NCBI RefSeq assembly: GCF_014284125.1
Contig: NZ_JACOFX010000003.1
Coordinates: 62,001 to 126,000 of the forward strand
Direction: 5' to 3'
Source of the DNA: Undibacterium umbellatum
Lineage (GTDB): Bacteria > Pseudomonadota > Gammaproteobacteria > Burkholderiales > Burkholderiaceae_D
DNA: 64,000 nucleotides
Under the pieces are notes generated by a model that was not told where the DNA came from, searched no databases, and saw only the letters and a list, made by a program, of their open reading frames with translations. A program made the position numbers and the translations under genes. Numbering within the stretch: the first letter of the stretch is position 1; each line of letters opens with the position of its first letter. Shown piece after piece: positions 18,114 through 27,880 of the stretch.

Positions 18114-18150
18114 TAATCTCCGCGCTTGTTGCAAAATTATCCGGGCCTGA

Positions 18151-18179
18151 TTGCATCGGCCCTTGGTATTACCTATACT
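18151..18179 (+). promoter_or_regulatory. Putative sigma-70 promoter of the amino-acid binding protein gene
   Basis: TTGCAT (18151-18156), a 17-base spacer and TATACT (18174-18179), about 100 bases before the ATG at 18281. It lies downstream of the MITE-like element, so the gene keeps its own promoter. Confidence 0.6.
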
Positions 18180-18280
18180 CAGGCAATGTCCACTAGCTGA
18201 ATAAGCGCGACACTGACTATCTTTTGCAACAGCCTCCAAACAAATGCTTCTTACATGCTGAAAAAGCATAAGGAAATCAT

Positions 18281-19168
18281 ATGAAATTGCGCTGTATTCT
18301 CCAGGCTGGCGTTTTTGCGTCGGCTGCTGTTCTTGCTCAGGTGTCAGTGGCTGACACTTTTGACCGCATCAAAAAAAGCCAGACCATCAATATTGCTTAT
18401 CGCGAAGCTGCATTGCCGTTTTCTTATTTGTCAGAAAGTAAAGCGCCTATCGGTTATACGATAGATATTTGCACAAAAATGGTCGATGCGCTCAAGAAGG
18501 AATTGAAGCTGCCACAATTAAAAATCAATTTTATTCCCGTGACAGCAGATAACCGTATCCAGGCCATGACTTCAGGTAAAACAGATATGGAATGTGGCTC
18601 TACCAGCAATACGGCAGAACGCCGGAAAGAAGTCGATTTTACGATACCTCATTTCTTTTCCACTCTGCGCATGATGGTCAGTACCAGCTCAGGCATCAAG
18701 AACTGGCCAGACCTGAAAGACAAGAAAGTTGTCTTCACCAAGGGTACTTCTGCCGACAAATTCGTACTTGAGCGTGACAAGGTGCGTGCCCTGCATATGA
18801 AGATGGTCGAGGGCAAGGATCATAGTGATTCTTTCAATCTGCTGGAAACCAATCAGGTAGATGCTTTTGCCCAGGATGAAGCGATACTGTTCGGTCTGAA
18901 AGCCAAGGCCAAAGACCCGGCCAAGCTGACTATCGTGGGCGATCCCCTGGCTTCAGAAGCGTATGCGATCATGCTGCCTAAAGGCGATGCAGCGTTCAAG
19001 AAAGCCATCGATGCAGAGATGGGGCGCATGATGGCAGATGGTGAAATTACCAGGTTGTATGAAAAATGGTTTACCAAACCGATACAACCTAAGAATATGA
19101 ACCTGGCTTGGCCCATGGGTTCTTTGTTGAAGGAAACCATACGCTTCCCTTCCGACAAGGTAAATTAA
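18281..19168 (+). CDS. Periplasmic amino-acid-binding protein (glutamate/aspartate type)
   Basis: A 295-residue solute-binding protein of family 3, resembling GltI. A signal peptide (residues 1 to about 24, cut after ADT-like sequence) precedes the domain starting TINIAYREAALPFSYL. GYTIDICTKMVDAL and the DMECGSTSNTAERRKEVDFT region hold the ligand-binding Asp and Arg typical of glutamate/aspartate binders. AAGGAA sits five bases before the ATG. No permease or ATPase gene is adjacent, so it is an orphan that must use a transporter encoded elsewhere. Confidence 0.9.
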   Translation: MKLRCILQAGVFASAAVLAQVSVADTFDRIKKSQTINIAYREAALPFSYLSESKAPIGYTIDICTKMVDALKKELKLPQLKINFIPVTADNRIQAMTSGKTDMECGSTSNTAERRKEVDFTIPHFFSTLRMMVSTSSGIKNWPDLKDKKVVFTKGTSADKFVLERDKVRALHMKMVEGKDHSDSFNLLETNQVDAFAQDEAILFGLKAKAKDPAKLTIVGDPLASEAYAIMLPKGDAAFKKAIDAEMGRMMADGEITRLYEKWFTKPIQPKNMNLAWPMGSLLKETIRFPSDKVN

Positions 19169-19183
19169 AACAGGCTTCATCGT

Positions 19184-19220
19184 AAAACAAAGGCCCGGGA
19201 TATCCCGGGCCTTTGTTTTT
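19184..19220. terminator. Strong bidirectional terminator
   Basis: ACAAAGGCCCGGGA and TCCCGGGCCTTTGT form a near-perfect stem with a TA centre, preceded by A residues and followed by TTTTT. It serves the binding-protein gene on the left and probably the leftward peptidase gene on the right. Confidence 0.92.
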
Positions 19221-19251
19221 AATGCCAATACTCGTGACTCAACTTGTCGGC

Positions 19252-21363
19252 TTAATGCACCCGAACAGACTCATTGTCACGCTTGAGCATATTCCACAAG
19301 AAGGTGTACGTAATCGCACTCATGTCGGCACGTTGTGCATTGTTGGCTGCACCACCGTGGCCACCTTCAATGTTTTCGTAATACCAGACATTCTTGTGAC
19401 CCTGGTCCATCATCTTGGCAGCCATCTTGCGCGCATGGCCAGGATGTACGCGGTCATCACGGGTAGAGGTGATGAACAAGACATTCGGATACTTTGCCCC
19501 TGCCTTGACGTTCTGGTAAGGTGAGTATTTCGAAATGTAATCCCATTCTGCAGGTACATCAGGGTTGCCATACTCACCCATCCATGAAGCACCTGCCAGC
19601 AACTGGTTGAAGCGACGCATATCCAGCAAAGGCACCTGACTGACTACGGCATTGAATAAGTCAGGGCGCTGAGTCAATGCAACACCAGCCAGCAGACCGC
19701 CGTTACTGCCACCCATGGCACCCAGGTGTTTGGGACTGGTAATCTTGCTGGCGATCAGGTCTTCTGCCACGGCAGCAAAATCATCATAAGCGCGTTGACG
19801 GTTTTCTTTCAATGCCAGTTGATGCCAGCGCGGGCCGAATTCACCACCACCGCGGATATTGGCAACCACATACACGCCCCCCTTGTCCAGCCAGCTCTTG
19901 CCCAGGCCACCAGAGTAAGAAGGTGTCAGGGAAATCTGGAAACCACCATAGCCGTACAATAGGGTAGGATTACTGCCATCAAATTTCACATCCTTGCGAC
20001 GCACGACAAAGTAAGGCACTTTGGTACCATCCTTGGAAGTCGTGAACTTTTGTACTGTTTCATAGGCGCTGGCATCAAAGAAGCTAGGTGCTGATTTCAA
20101 CAGTTCACGCTTGTCATTGCCCGCATGGGCCATCATGTAGACGCTGGGTGTCAGGTAATCAGAATAGCTGATCAGGTAATCATCAGAATTTTCTGCATCA
20201 ATGCCACTTACACCAACTGCACCCAGGGTAGGCAGGCTGACCGGACGGGAAGACCATTTGCTGCCGTCGAATTTCCATTCTTTCAGGTTGCTCTTGACGT
20301 TATCCAGGGTTTGCAGCAACAGGTAATTTTTCGTGACAGTGGCACCCGTAAACGAGGTCGTGTCGCTAGGCTCGAACAAGACCGTGAACTCACGGTTACC
20401 CTTCATGAAGGCATCAAAGTCGATGGCCAGTACACTGCCGGATGCATAAGTCTTACCACCTACGTTCCACGCTTCACGTGGTGTGATGATGGCTTGCTTG
20501 TCAAAGAAACTCACATTGCTCTTGGCGGGAACATCAAGCTTGGTCAGCTTGTCGCCTTCCTTCAGGTATTGTTCTGAGGTGTAGAAAGTGATCTGACGAT
20601 TGACCAACTCCCTGTGCACGCCTTTATGGTCACTGGAATAAGCACCTACGGCCATATCAGTTTTCTGGCCTTCGAACAGGGTCTTGGCAGCAGACAATTC
20701 TGTGCCACGTTTCCATTCCTTGACGACGCGTGCGTAGCCAGAATCGGTCAGCGTGCCAGCACCAAAATCTGTGGCGACGAACAGGGTGTCTTTATTGACC
20801 CAGTCCAGATTCATTTTTGCTTCTGGCAGACTGAAACCACCTTTGACGAAGGACTTGCTGCTCAGGTCAAATTCGCGGGTGACAACGGCGTCAGCACCAC
20901 CGCGTGACAATTCGATCAAGCAACGGTCATACACTGGTTCGCGGCATACGCTGGCCTTGTAGACCCAGTTCTCATTTTCTGCCTTGGCCAGTGCATCAAC
21001 ATCCAGCACGACTTCCCATTTTGGCTGGGCTTTCTTGTATTCTTCCAGCGTGGTTTTACGCCAGACACCACGCGGGTGTTCTGCATCCATCCAGAAGTTG
21101 TAGACCGCATCGCCCATTTTGCGTATGCCAGGGATACGGTCTTTGGAATCCAGCACGACTTGCAAATCTGCTTTCAGCTTGGCAAAACCTGCGTCATTGT
21201 CGAGCTTGCTGCGAGTCACCTTGTTCTGGTCCTTGACCCAGTTCAGGGCCTTGTCACCAGAGACATCTTCCAGCCACTGGTGTTTGTCTTCCGCCTGGGC
21301 CAGGGTCAGGCTGCTTGCACCTACCATGCACAGCGCCGCGATCAGTGTTAATTGTGGTTTCAT
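19252..21363 (-). CDS. Exported prolyl oligopeptidase family (S9) serine peptidase
   Basis: A 703-residue protein with a signal peptide (about 1-24), a beta-propeller half and an alpha/beta-hydrolase half. The catalytic Ser lies in GGSNGGLLAG (about 553), the Asp in TSTRDDRVHPGHA (about 636) and the His in EGGHGGAAN (about 668), the S9A order. Such enzymes cut short peptides, often after proline. The signal peptide places it in the periplasm, where it could degrade imported or environmental peptides. It is monocistronic, with a terminator beyond its stop and a repeat-rich region upstream. Confidence 0.92.
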   Translation of the reverse strand: MKPQLTLIAALCMVGASSLTLAQAEDKHQWLEDVSGDKALNWVKDQNKVTRSKLDNDAGFAKLKADLQVVLDSKDRIPGIRKMGDAVYNFWMDAEHPRGVWRKTTLEEYKKAQPKWEVVLDVDALAKAENENWVYKASVCREPVYDRCLIELSRGGADAVVTREFDLSSKSFVKGGFSLPEAKMNLDWVNKDTLFVATDFGAGTLTDSGYARVVKEWKRGTELSAAKTLFEGQKTDMAVGAYSSDHKGVHRELVNRQITFYTSEQYLKEGDKLTKLDVPAKSNVSFFDKQAIITPREAWNVGGKTYASGSVLAIDFDAFMKGNREFTVLFEPSDTTSFTGATVTKNYLLLQTLDNVKSNLKEWKFDGSKWSSRPVSLPTLGAVGVSGIDAENSDDYLISYSDYLTPSVYMMAHAGNDKRELLKSAPSFFDASAYETVQKFTTSKDGTKVPYFVVRRKDVKFDGSNPTLLYGYGGFQISLTPSYSGGLGKSWLDKGGVYVVANIRGGGEFGPRWHQLALKENRQRAYDDFAAVAEDLIASKITSPKHLGAMGGSNGGLLAGVALTQRPDLFNAVVSQVPLLDMRRFNQLLAGASWMGEYGNPDVPAEWDYISKYSPYQNVKAGAKYPNVLFITSTRDDRVHPGHARKMAAKMMDQGHKNVWYYENIEGGHGGAANNAQRADMSAITYTFLWNMLKRDNESVRVH

Positions 21364-21411
21364 TGCTTTCCTTATTGTTGGACAGGCAGTCTCAGCCTGG
21401 TATTTTTCTTG

Positions 21412-21552
21412 GAACCTGTTTGCGATCTTACTGCGCGAGCGTGATCGGGGCTCATGCGCTGCTCAAAATGCTCATGTACTAGAGTGCATTCCGCTTTTTG
21501 CGCTGCTCTTCACCCCGCTGACGCTCGCTCGCTACAGATCGCAAACAGGTTC
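21412..21552. repeat. 141-bp palindromic element with 17-bp perfect terminal inverted repeats
   Basis: GAACCTGTTTGCGATCT at 21412-21428 is exactly complementary to AGATCGCAAACAGGTTC at 21536-21552. Inner pairs such as GCGAGCGT/ACGCTCGC, CGGGG/CCCCG and AATGC/GCATT continue towards the centre, so nearly the whole element can fold into one long hairpin. No coding capacity. It looks like a dispersed non-autonomous or REP-type element. Confidence 0.8.
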
Positions 21553-21801
21553 TCAAGGGTTTGAATATGACTATATAGATAGTGCAGTAATTGACCCCGT
21601 GAGCAGGCATTTAGTTCAGCGCACCCGTCAAGGATTCTAAAGCGATGTTTTCCGATAGTGCGACGTCATTTGCGGTGTGAAGCAAAACTAAGTTTTGCTT
21701 TTTCGGCAAAAACTGCTGAAGTCGCTGGATTGGTGTATTTTTAATAATTTATTGAAAACGATATAGACTGGATGAGTTATATTTTTCCGTGCATCAGCTA
21801 C

Positions 21802-21839
21802 GTCATTCCAGCGTGTTTTTGGCCGGAATCCAGTGTCGT
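21802..21839. repeat. REP-like hairpin repeat, copy 1
   Basis: The core CATTCCAGC...GCCGGAATCC forms a short stem with one mismatch. A second copy, with a perfect stem, lies at 42758-42795; they differ at only a few positions over 38 bases. Confidence 0.75.
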
Positions 21840-21860
21840 CGTTTTCGTCCCTCTACAGAT

Positions 21861-23954
21861 TTAAGGATTTCCTCGTTGCAAAGTGAGGACAAAACTCACA
21901 CCCCGTTCCACATTCTGCACACTGATAGTCCCCCCCATCTTCGCCATATACGTCTTGGCCACAAACAGCCCCTGGCCGCGGTTACCGTTTGCACCAGAGT
22001 CATGCTGGTCTGACACACCGTATTCAAATATCTTGTCGATCAGGTCGTCTGCAATATGCGGCCCATCATTGTGGATAGTGATGGTCGCCGCCGTTTCAGT
22101 ATTCTGCAACTGGATACTGATAGCAGTGCCTGGCTTGCGGTAACGCTCGGCATTGCGCAAGACATGGGTCACCACATCTTCCAGCGAATATTCATCTGCC
22201 TTGACCATGACGACATCATCCGTGCCATGGTAGCTGACATCCGGTATGCCTACCATGGGCGCATTGTCTGCGACGTTTTTCAGGAACAGGGTGATATCAA
22301 TTTCACTGACTTGCAATACGGTGGACTGAAATGCCTCGCTCGGTGAAGCACTGCCATACAGAACACGTATGGCCTGCTGCATGCGGCTGATGTAGCGGTT
22401 GCTCTGGTCATCTGCATTGCCATGCAAGGCCATCAAAGACTGCAGCGGCGACATGATTTCATGACCGACGGCATGCCACATTTCTTTTTCTTGCTCAGTG
22501 CGTATGGTTTCGCGTTCAACATCTTCCTTTACCCGCCTCAGCAAATCATGCAGGCAACTGGCCAGCACACCCAGCTCATCCGGGCTGCGCAAATCACTGA
22601 CATCGAATTGCTCAAGCTCGCCTGCGCGCTTCATGGTCTTCGACAGTGATACTGCACGTTTGGTCAGCAGGGTGATGCGCCGTATGATGCTGACCTCGAT
22701 CAACAGCCAGGCCATTGTCAGCGCCAGCAACATCGCACCGACAAACCAGGACACCCGGCTGGCAACTACGCTGAGGCTCTTGCTGACACTGCGCACGTCA
22801 CCCTTCAGCAAGACTTCATAATTCGCTAATGGTGTGCTGATGGTTTCCCGGCTCTCCATCGGGACATCATACTCATCCACAGGCAGGCGGCGTATCAGGC
22901 GTGTCAATACATTCCATGAATCATCAATTTGTTCAAAGGCGCCCGTCAGATTGATCAAGTCATCCTGGGTGTTTTGAGCATCGCGCTTGCGTATGCGCAG
23001 GGTTTCTCCAGGCAAAAGATTGTCTTGCAAATCCTTAAGAGAAAACGGCGTAGCAGTCGGGGCATTCTTACTATCGAGCAGGGCGGTTTCAGAGTCGGGT
23101 GGCAGCACGGACAGGCTGACTTCCATCTGGTCCAGGTCTTGCGGTGGCCAGACCGGGCGTTTCTTTTCAAACAAGGCTTCTTGTAAAACCGGTATAGGCA
23201 AACGCAGCGAGAAAAAAGTATTTTTCTGGCAGTCAGTATCCTTGTCATCCTGATCCGCCTGGTTGCAGATCGCCTGCTGCCAGGCCCAGCCGCGAAAGTC
23301 CCTTATGGGGCGCGCATTTGGTCTGTTGGCTTCGCTTTCATTGAACCCGGTCCAGCGTCCGCGCACGCCCTGGTTTTGCCTTGCTGGTGCAATCTCTTCT
23401 TCAAACGGAGCGATCCAGCGATATGTCTGGCCGCGCAGGCTGACGCTGACTTTCAGCCTGTGCGCCTGTGTCAGACTTTCATTGCCACGTTTATGCGAGA
23501 CCAGTTGGTTGCTGTTGAAGTTACCCGCAATATAAATAAAGCCGCCTGCCCAGGGGTTATTGCCTATGCCGCTACAGAGTGCACCTTCATTACCATATTG
23601 CACCAGGCAGCCCGACATGGCGATGGCTTGCTGCACCTTGTTCTGGTCATCAAAATCGATCGCAGAATAGGGTAACAATAGCGGTCGCAAGGAAGCGCGC
23701 TGTTTGTCAGCAGGCGGATTCAGCAACGCCAGTTGCCCCGCAGGGTGACGCAGCGTGGCCGATATTTGCAGACGAGTTTTATTGAAATTGCTTTGGTAAT
23801 TATTATAGCTGAGCTGTTTTTCCTGCTGCAAGACAGACAGCGCCAGGCCCACGGTTGCCAGCGCCAGCAATAGAAAAACGCCGCGAAATAATATTCGCAG
23901 CCGGTAAGTCGCCAGCAAGAACTTGCCCATCTCAGCTTCTGCCTGCGTCGTCAT
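21861..23954 (-). CDS. Membrane sensor histidine kinase
   Basis: A 697-residue kinase: a transmembrane helix (about 22-42), a large periplasmic region to about 400, and a second helix (about 405-427). A HAMP-like linker, a dimerisation helix with GHEIMSPLQSL (His near 499) and an ATPase domain ending GQGLFVAKTYMAKMGG follow. The H-box departs from the usual SHELRTPL. It overlaps the upstream response-regulator gene by 23 bases if started at 23954; an ATG at 23930 lies just beyond that stop and is a fair alternative. The periplasmic domain matches no family I recognise. Confidence 0.88.
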   Translation of the reverse strand: MTTQAEAEMGKFLLATYRLRILFRGVFLLLALATVGLALSVLQQEKQLSYNNYQSNFNKTRLQISATLRHPAGQLALLNPPADKQRASLRPLLLPYSAIDFDDQNKVQQAIAMSGCLVQYGNEGALCSGIGNNPWAGGFIYIAGNFNSNQLVSHKRGNESLTQAHRLKVSVSLRGQTYRWIAPFEEEIAPARQNQGVRGRWTGFNESEANRPNARPIRDFRGWAWQQAICNQADQDDKDTDCQKNTFFSLRLPIPVLQEALFEKKRPVWPPQDLDQMEVSLSVLPPDSETALLDSKNAPTATPFSLKDLQDNLLPGETLRIRKRDAQNTQDDLINLTGAFEQIDDSWNVLTRLIRRLPVDEYDVPMESRETISTPLANYEVLLKGDVRSVSKSLSVVASRVSWFVGAMLLALTMAWLLIEVSIIRRITLLTKRAVSLSKTMKRAGELEQFDVSDLRSPDELGVLASCLHDLLRRVKEDVERETIRTEQEKEMWHAVGHEIMSPLQSLMALHGNADDQSNRYISRMQQAIRVLYGSASPSEAFQSTVLQVSEIDITLFLKNVADNAPMVGIPDVSYHGTDDVVMVKADEYSLEDVVTHVLRNAERYRKPGTAISIQLQNTETAATITIHNDGPHIADDLIDKIFEYGVSDQHDSGANGNRGQGLFVAKTYMAKMGGTISVQNVERGVSFVLTLQRGNP

Positions 23955-24693
23955 CCATCCATCTGAAACCGCGCATGGGGACGTTTTCTATGCACTCAAA
24001 ATCTGCATCAATCTCGCGGAAGGCATCGCGTATGGTTGACACATGCTTGCGTATATTGTCGCGGTTGCGCCCGCTCTTGACGACTTCATACAAGTCTTCA
24101 TACGACACTACCTGGCCGCGGCGGGCAAACAGGGCTGCCAGTATGCGTTGGGCAGTCAGCGGCAGGTTGATACGCTGGCCGCGCCAGATAGGAGTGCGCT
24201 GGCGCAAAGGGTCCATGCTAAGCTGGTCGGCGACTGGGGATTTCGCTGCCTCTTTATAAGCAGCGCTCTGGCTCTCTTTGTGCAGCTTGCGTTCTTTGAC
24301 CGAGCGCAGGATTTCCAGAAAAGTTTCGATGAAATCTGCTTCTTCAAAGGTGGCTTTTTGCAGGTAATCCCAGGCGTCCAGCGCTTTCATGATGCTGCGG
24401 TAAATGGTGGCCGGCATGGCAGACACCACCAGCACTGGCGTTGCATGCTGCTTGTTGATGGCATTGATGATGGCAACCCCGGCATGACGCTCGCGCCCCA
24501 GTTCAATATCGAGCACCACCAGATCATAGTTTTCGCGCGCGATGGCCGCTTCGGCATCATCGCGGCTGAACCACTGGTCTATCTGTATGCCCGGCTTTGC
24601 TGCTTCTATCCAGGTTTTTAACTGATTGCTGGTGGGCAGATCATCTTCAATGACAGCTACTTTGACCACGGGTTTCTCCGGCAAGAATCTCAA
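23932..24693 (-). CDS. Response regulator, receiver plus winged-helix DNA-binding domain
   Basis: A 253-residue protein. The receiver has the acidic pair in VAVIEDD, the phospho-acceptor Asp in YDLVVLDIELG (about 59) and a divergent KATF segment in place of the usual KP loop. The C-terminal OmpR/PhoB-type winged helix covers about 165-250 (LTAQRILAALFARRGQVVSYEDL; IRKHVSTIRDAF; GFRWM). It forms an operon with the overlapping kinase gene and is divergent from the SPFH gene 230 bases away, a likely target. Confidence 0.87.
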   Translation of the reverse strand: MRFLPEKPVVKVAVIEDDLPTSNQLKTWIEAAKPGIQIDQWFSRDDAEAAIARENYDLVVLDIELGRERHAGVAIINAINKQHATPVLVVSAMPATIYRSIMKALDAWDYLQKATFEEADFIETFLEILRSVKERKLHKESQSAAYKEAAKSPVADQLSMDPLRQRTPIWRGQRINLPLTAQRILAALFARRGQVVSYEDLYEVVKSGRNRDNIRKHVSTIRDAFREIDADFECIENVPMRGFRWMDDDAGRS

Positions 24694-24923
24694 TATCCGC
24701 AGTATCTACGCTTTTCAAGCAAAAGTCATAAAGCCGCTGTGAGTTTTTCTTCACACGCGGCAAGGCTTATTCCAGGCGCGGAATAAATAGCTTGCCACAG
24801 TGATATTTCTGCCCCCGCCCCAGCATTGTATGTTCCGTCCAGTACAGCGCATGATGTGTCTCAGGGATGCAGGGCAAATGCCAAGCACCAACCCTAAAAA
24901 ATCACTCACATTGGAGAGCTATC

Positions 24924-26228
24924 ATGTCTGACCGTATCAAATCCCTGGTACAAGCCGTAAGATCCACTCTGTCTTCCGTTTTCAGCAAAAGCGCATCGGG
25001 AATCAAAGCGGGGGCCAGGGTCACGACAGAATCAGGCATGTTCAGCAAAGTTACTTTCAAGCGCCTGGTAGTTCTCAGCATGGTCGGTGGTGCCATCTAC
25101 GCCATCAGCACCCACCCGCCAATCAAGCATATTTCACGTGGTGAAGTCGGCGTTCGCATCAATCAGCTGACCGGTCATGCTGACCAGGTGCGCGACGGTG
25201 CCCTGATCGTCATCCCCGGCTTGCATGAGCTGCGCCTGTTCAACCTGCAAGACCAGATATACCGGCCAAGTCGCAGCAGCCGTGCCGATGGTGATGCTCC
25301 TTTCCAGTCGGTAGAAGGTTTGTCACTTGGAGTAGACCTGAGCATACGTTATGCGGTTGACCCAACCAAGCTGACCAATATGTCCACCAGCCTGCCAGAG
25401 AACATCAATACCGACATCGTTGAACCGGCAGTGCAGGGCGTGATCTACAAGGCATTCACCATGTATACAGTACGCGAGATATTCTCCAGCAAACGTGCAG
25501 AAATCCAGAAGCAGATCGAAGCGGAACTAAAACCCAGGCTGGCCGCTGACGGTATCATCCTGCGCAGTGTCACGATGGGCAAGATCGATTTGCCTGCCGA
25601 CTATAAACGCGGCATGGAAAAACTGCTGGCCGAAGAACTGGAAAGCGAAAAAATGCGCTACACCCTGGAACTCAAAGACAAACAGGTAAAACAAACTGCA
25701 CTGGAAGCTGACGCCGACAAGATCAAACGCGAGAAGGCGGCAGAAGCTGCAGGCAATGAACAAATCATCGCTGCAAAAGCAGAGGAAGAAGCCATGAAGC
25801 ATGTCCTGCCTTTCAAGCAAAAACAGATAGAGCAACGCAAGCTTGAGGCCGAGGCAGAAAAGGTATCTCGCATCAAAACCTCGGAAGGTACAGCCCAGGC
25901 ACGCGTCATCGAAGCCCAGGGTGAAGCCGATTCACGCCGCAAACTGGCCGATGCAGAAGCCTACCGACAAGACCTGGTCGGCAAGGTCACCAGCGTGCAG
26001 ATGGAGAGGGAAGGTGCCCTCCTGACCAAGCACCCCTTGTTGATACAGAAAACCATGGCCGACAAATTGTCAGACAAGATCTCGGTCATCATCGCACCAC
26101 CACCAACAGATGGCAGCTTCATTGGTGCCGCATTGCTGGGTAGCGGCAGGAACGGCAAGCAGGGTATGCAAAAAGTATCGACAGAAGCTGAAACAGAAAC
26201 CACTAATGAAAACAAAGAGAGCCAATAA
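24924..26228 (+). CDS. SPFH/Band 7 (prohibitin-like) membrane protein
   Basis: A 434-residue protein. After a basic N-terminus, a transmembrane helix (about 48-66) leads into an SPFH domain ([13 protein letters not shown] to about residue 240). A long Lys/Glu/Ala-rich coiled coil (about 225-365) and a short tail follow. Such proteins form large ring or cage assemblies on the membrane that scaffold proteases or lipids. I start at ATG 24924, preceded by GGAGAG; the frame is open to 24867 without a ribosome site. It is separated by 2 bases from the next gene and divergent from a two-component pair. Confidence 0.88.
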   Translation: MSDRIKSLVQAVRSTLSSVFSKSASGIKAGARVTTESGMFSKVTFKRLVVLSMVGGAIYAISTHPPIKHISRGEVGVRINQLTGHADQVRDGALIVIPGLHELRLFNLQDQIYRPSRSSRADGDAPFQSVEGLSLGVDLSIRYAVDPTKLTNMSTSLPENINTDIVEPAVQGVIYKAFTMYTVREIFSSKRAEIQKQIEAELKPRLAADGIILRSVTMGKIDLPADYKRGMEKLLAEELESEKMRYTLELKDKQVKQTALEADADKIKREKAAEAAGNEQIIAAKAEEEAMKHVLPFKQKQIEQRKLEAEAEKVSRIKTSEGTAQARVIEAQGEADSRRKLADAEAYRQDLVGKVTSVQMEREGALLTKHPLLIQKTMADKLSDKISVIIAPPPTDGSFIGAALLGSGRNGKQGMQKVSTEAETETTNENKESQ

Positions 26229-26230
26229 TC

Positions 26231-27643
26231 ATGTTTGCTACTTTAGCTGCTGTCGCCGTACTCGCTGTTGTCACCCAGGACCAGGCACAATTGCGCGCTG
26301 CTCCCAAGGATGGCGCACAACAACAAGCCGTGCTGTGGCAGGGGGATAGCCTGGAAATCCGTGGTGAAAAACTCGACTACCTGCAAGTGTATGACCACAG
26401 GCGCGAACGTGCTGGTTATATCAAGGCTTCACAAGTGCGCCTGGTGTCCATGCAGCCTGACGATGCGCCCGATGCCTTCGCCGTCATCCGCTTTCTGCGT
26501 GACACCCCGGGCGCAGAATCACTTGGCATCAGTTATACCGCTGCCTACCTCAAGGCAGCACCAGTCAAAGCGATAAACGCAGAAGCTTTTGATGCGCTCG
26601 GCAGCATGGCAGAACGCCTTGCCAGACGCGCATCCAGCAAACAACCCAAGCAAAATGAAGCGACTATTGCAGCCCACCTGGAAGTGGTCGCCAATTACGG
26701 CATCAACATCAAAGGCTATGAACGCGAAGGCCGTATGCAACTCTGTTATGACGGCGAAGCATTCCGCCGCGTACTTGCCATGAATGCCACGCCCGACCAA
26801 AAAGCCCGCGCTGCCTTGGCATTGACCAGGCAGGATTGCATAGACCCCACCATGCGCCCGACCGAGCGCTATGCCCTCGACCAGTGGCGCGCCGATGTAC
26901 TTGACAAGGTCAATACCACCAGCCTGCCCGAGTATCTGAAAAACCGCATGCGCATGCGCAAGGCCAGCGTCTGGTCCAGCATCGCCTTTCAGCGTGCTCG
27001 CAAAGGCGAGAAAGTGGAAGATGCCGCCAACCACGCATTGACAGAACTGGCAGCAGTCAACAAAGAAGAATTCACCGATGAAGATGTGTATGCCTACGCC
27101 GACGCTGGTGTGCGTGTAGGTGCAACGCGTTGGGCGGTTGAACCGGCGATCATCCCCAAACCCGGCCTGAACATCATCACCGCCCCAGGCCAGCCAGGCG
27201 AAACCTGCGTCATGCTGACCGATGCCAAACATGACGTAAAAACCCCTCTGGCAAAACGCTGCACCTATAGCGTAGTCTGGGCCGCATCCGCCCGCGCCAA
27301 TGCTCAAAACACAGCGTTGACACTGGCCGTACAACCCATGGAAAACTGGCGCGAACTCTGGCTATTCCACCAGACCAGCCAGGGCTGGATTATCGACATC
27401 CTGCCACCCGCGAATACTGACCCTGATCTCGGCTATGCAGAATTTGCAGGCTGGGTGCCAGGCACCAACAAGATGCTGGTAGCCCGTGAAGCCAAAGTCG
27501 AAGGCCGCTTCAAAAAGAGCTTTGAAGTCGTCAGCATGGATAGCCTGCAAGTTGAAAATGGTGCAGACAAGCCGGGTTCTTTGAGTGTGTTCTACAAGTG
27601 GCAAGACCCGGCGTGGAAAAGGCAAACCATCAGTTTGAGATGA
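26231..27643 (+). CDS. Exported protein of unknown function with an SH3-like N-terminal domain
   Basis: A 470-residue protein with a short signal-like N-terminus ([20 protein letters not shown]). A small beta-rich segment (about 20-75), resembling a bacterial SH3 domain ([18 protein letters not shown]...[12 protein letters not shown]), comes next. The central helical part and the C-terminal beta-rich part match no family I know. It starts 2 bases after the SPFH gene, so the two are almost certainly cotranslated and may act together at the envelope. GAGAG lies before the ATG. A weak hairpin follows the stop. Confidence 0.75.
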   Translation: MFATLAAVAVLAVVTQDQAQLRAAPKDGAQQQAVLWQGDSLEIRGEKLDYLQVYDHRRERAGYIKASQVRLVSMQPDDAPDAFAVIRFLRDTPGAESLGISYTAAYLKAAPVKAINAEAFDALGSMAERLARRASSKQPKQNEATIAAHLEVVANYGINIKGYEREGRMQLCYDGEAFRRVLAMNATPDQKARAALALTRQDCIDPTMRPTERYALDQWRADVLDKVNTTSLPEYLKNRMRMRKASVWSSIAFQRARKGEKVEDAANHALTELAAVNKEEFTDEDVYAYADAGVRVGATRWAVEPAIIPKPGLNIITAPGQPGETCVMLTDAKHDVKTPLAKRCTYSVVWAASARANAQNTALTLAVQPMENWRELWLFHQTSQGWIIDILPPANTDPDLGYAEFAGWVPGTNKMLVAREAKVEGRFKKSFEVVSMDSLQVENGADKPGSLSVFYKWQDPAWKRQTISLR

Positions 27644-27667
27644 TTGATCATTCAATCAAATAGTTGA

Positions 27668-27699
27668 GGGCCGTGGCAAGAAATTGCTGCGGCCCTGTT
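27668..27699 (+). terminator. Weak terminator-like hairpin
   Basis: GGGCCG (27668-27673) pairs with CGGCCC (27690-27695), with an inner GCAA/TTGC stem. It is followed by only TGTTTG, so termination may be incomplete or Rho-assisted. Confidence 0.45.
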
Positions 27700-27880
27700 T
27701 GCCTGACCTGGCATTTCAGCGCGCGCGATTTTAGCAAATGTATATCAAATAGTGGCAATAATTGATATAAATATATTTTTAACTTTTTTTAACATTAATG
27801 GGAGACTTTCATTTATGCTTTAAACAAGATTCCCTTGCCTACAGTTCTGCCCACACAGGTGCCGTTGTCATTGTTAAAAA

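Larger units (their letters stand above)
21364..21860. other. 497-bp gene-free region with two repeat elements
   Basis: Holds the 141-bp palindromic element (21412-21552) and a REP-like hairpin (21802-21839). Between them are about 250 bases of unremarkable A+T-richer sequence in which I see no gene. The promoter of the peptidase gene presumably lies within the first 50 bases. Confidence 0.7.

Noticed and set aside
17966-18196. Open frame inside the MITE-like element
   Set aside because: Lies across palindromes, has no ribosome site and resembles no transposase.
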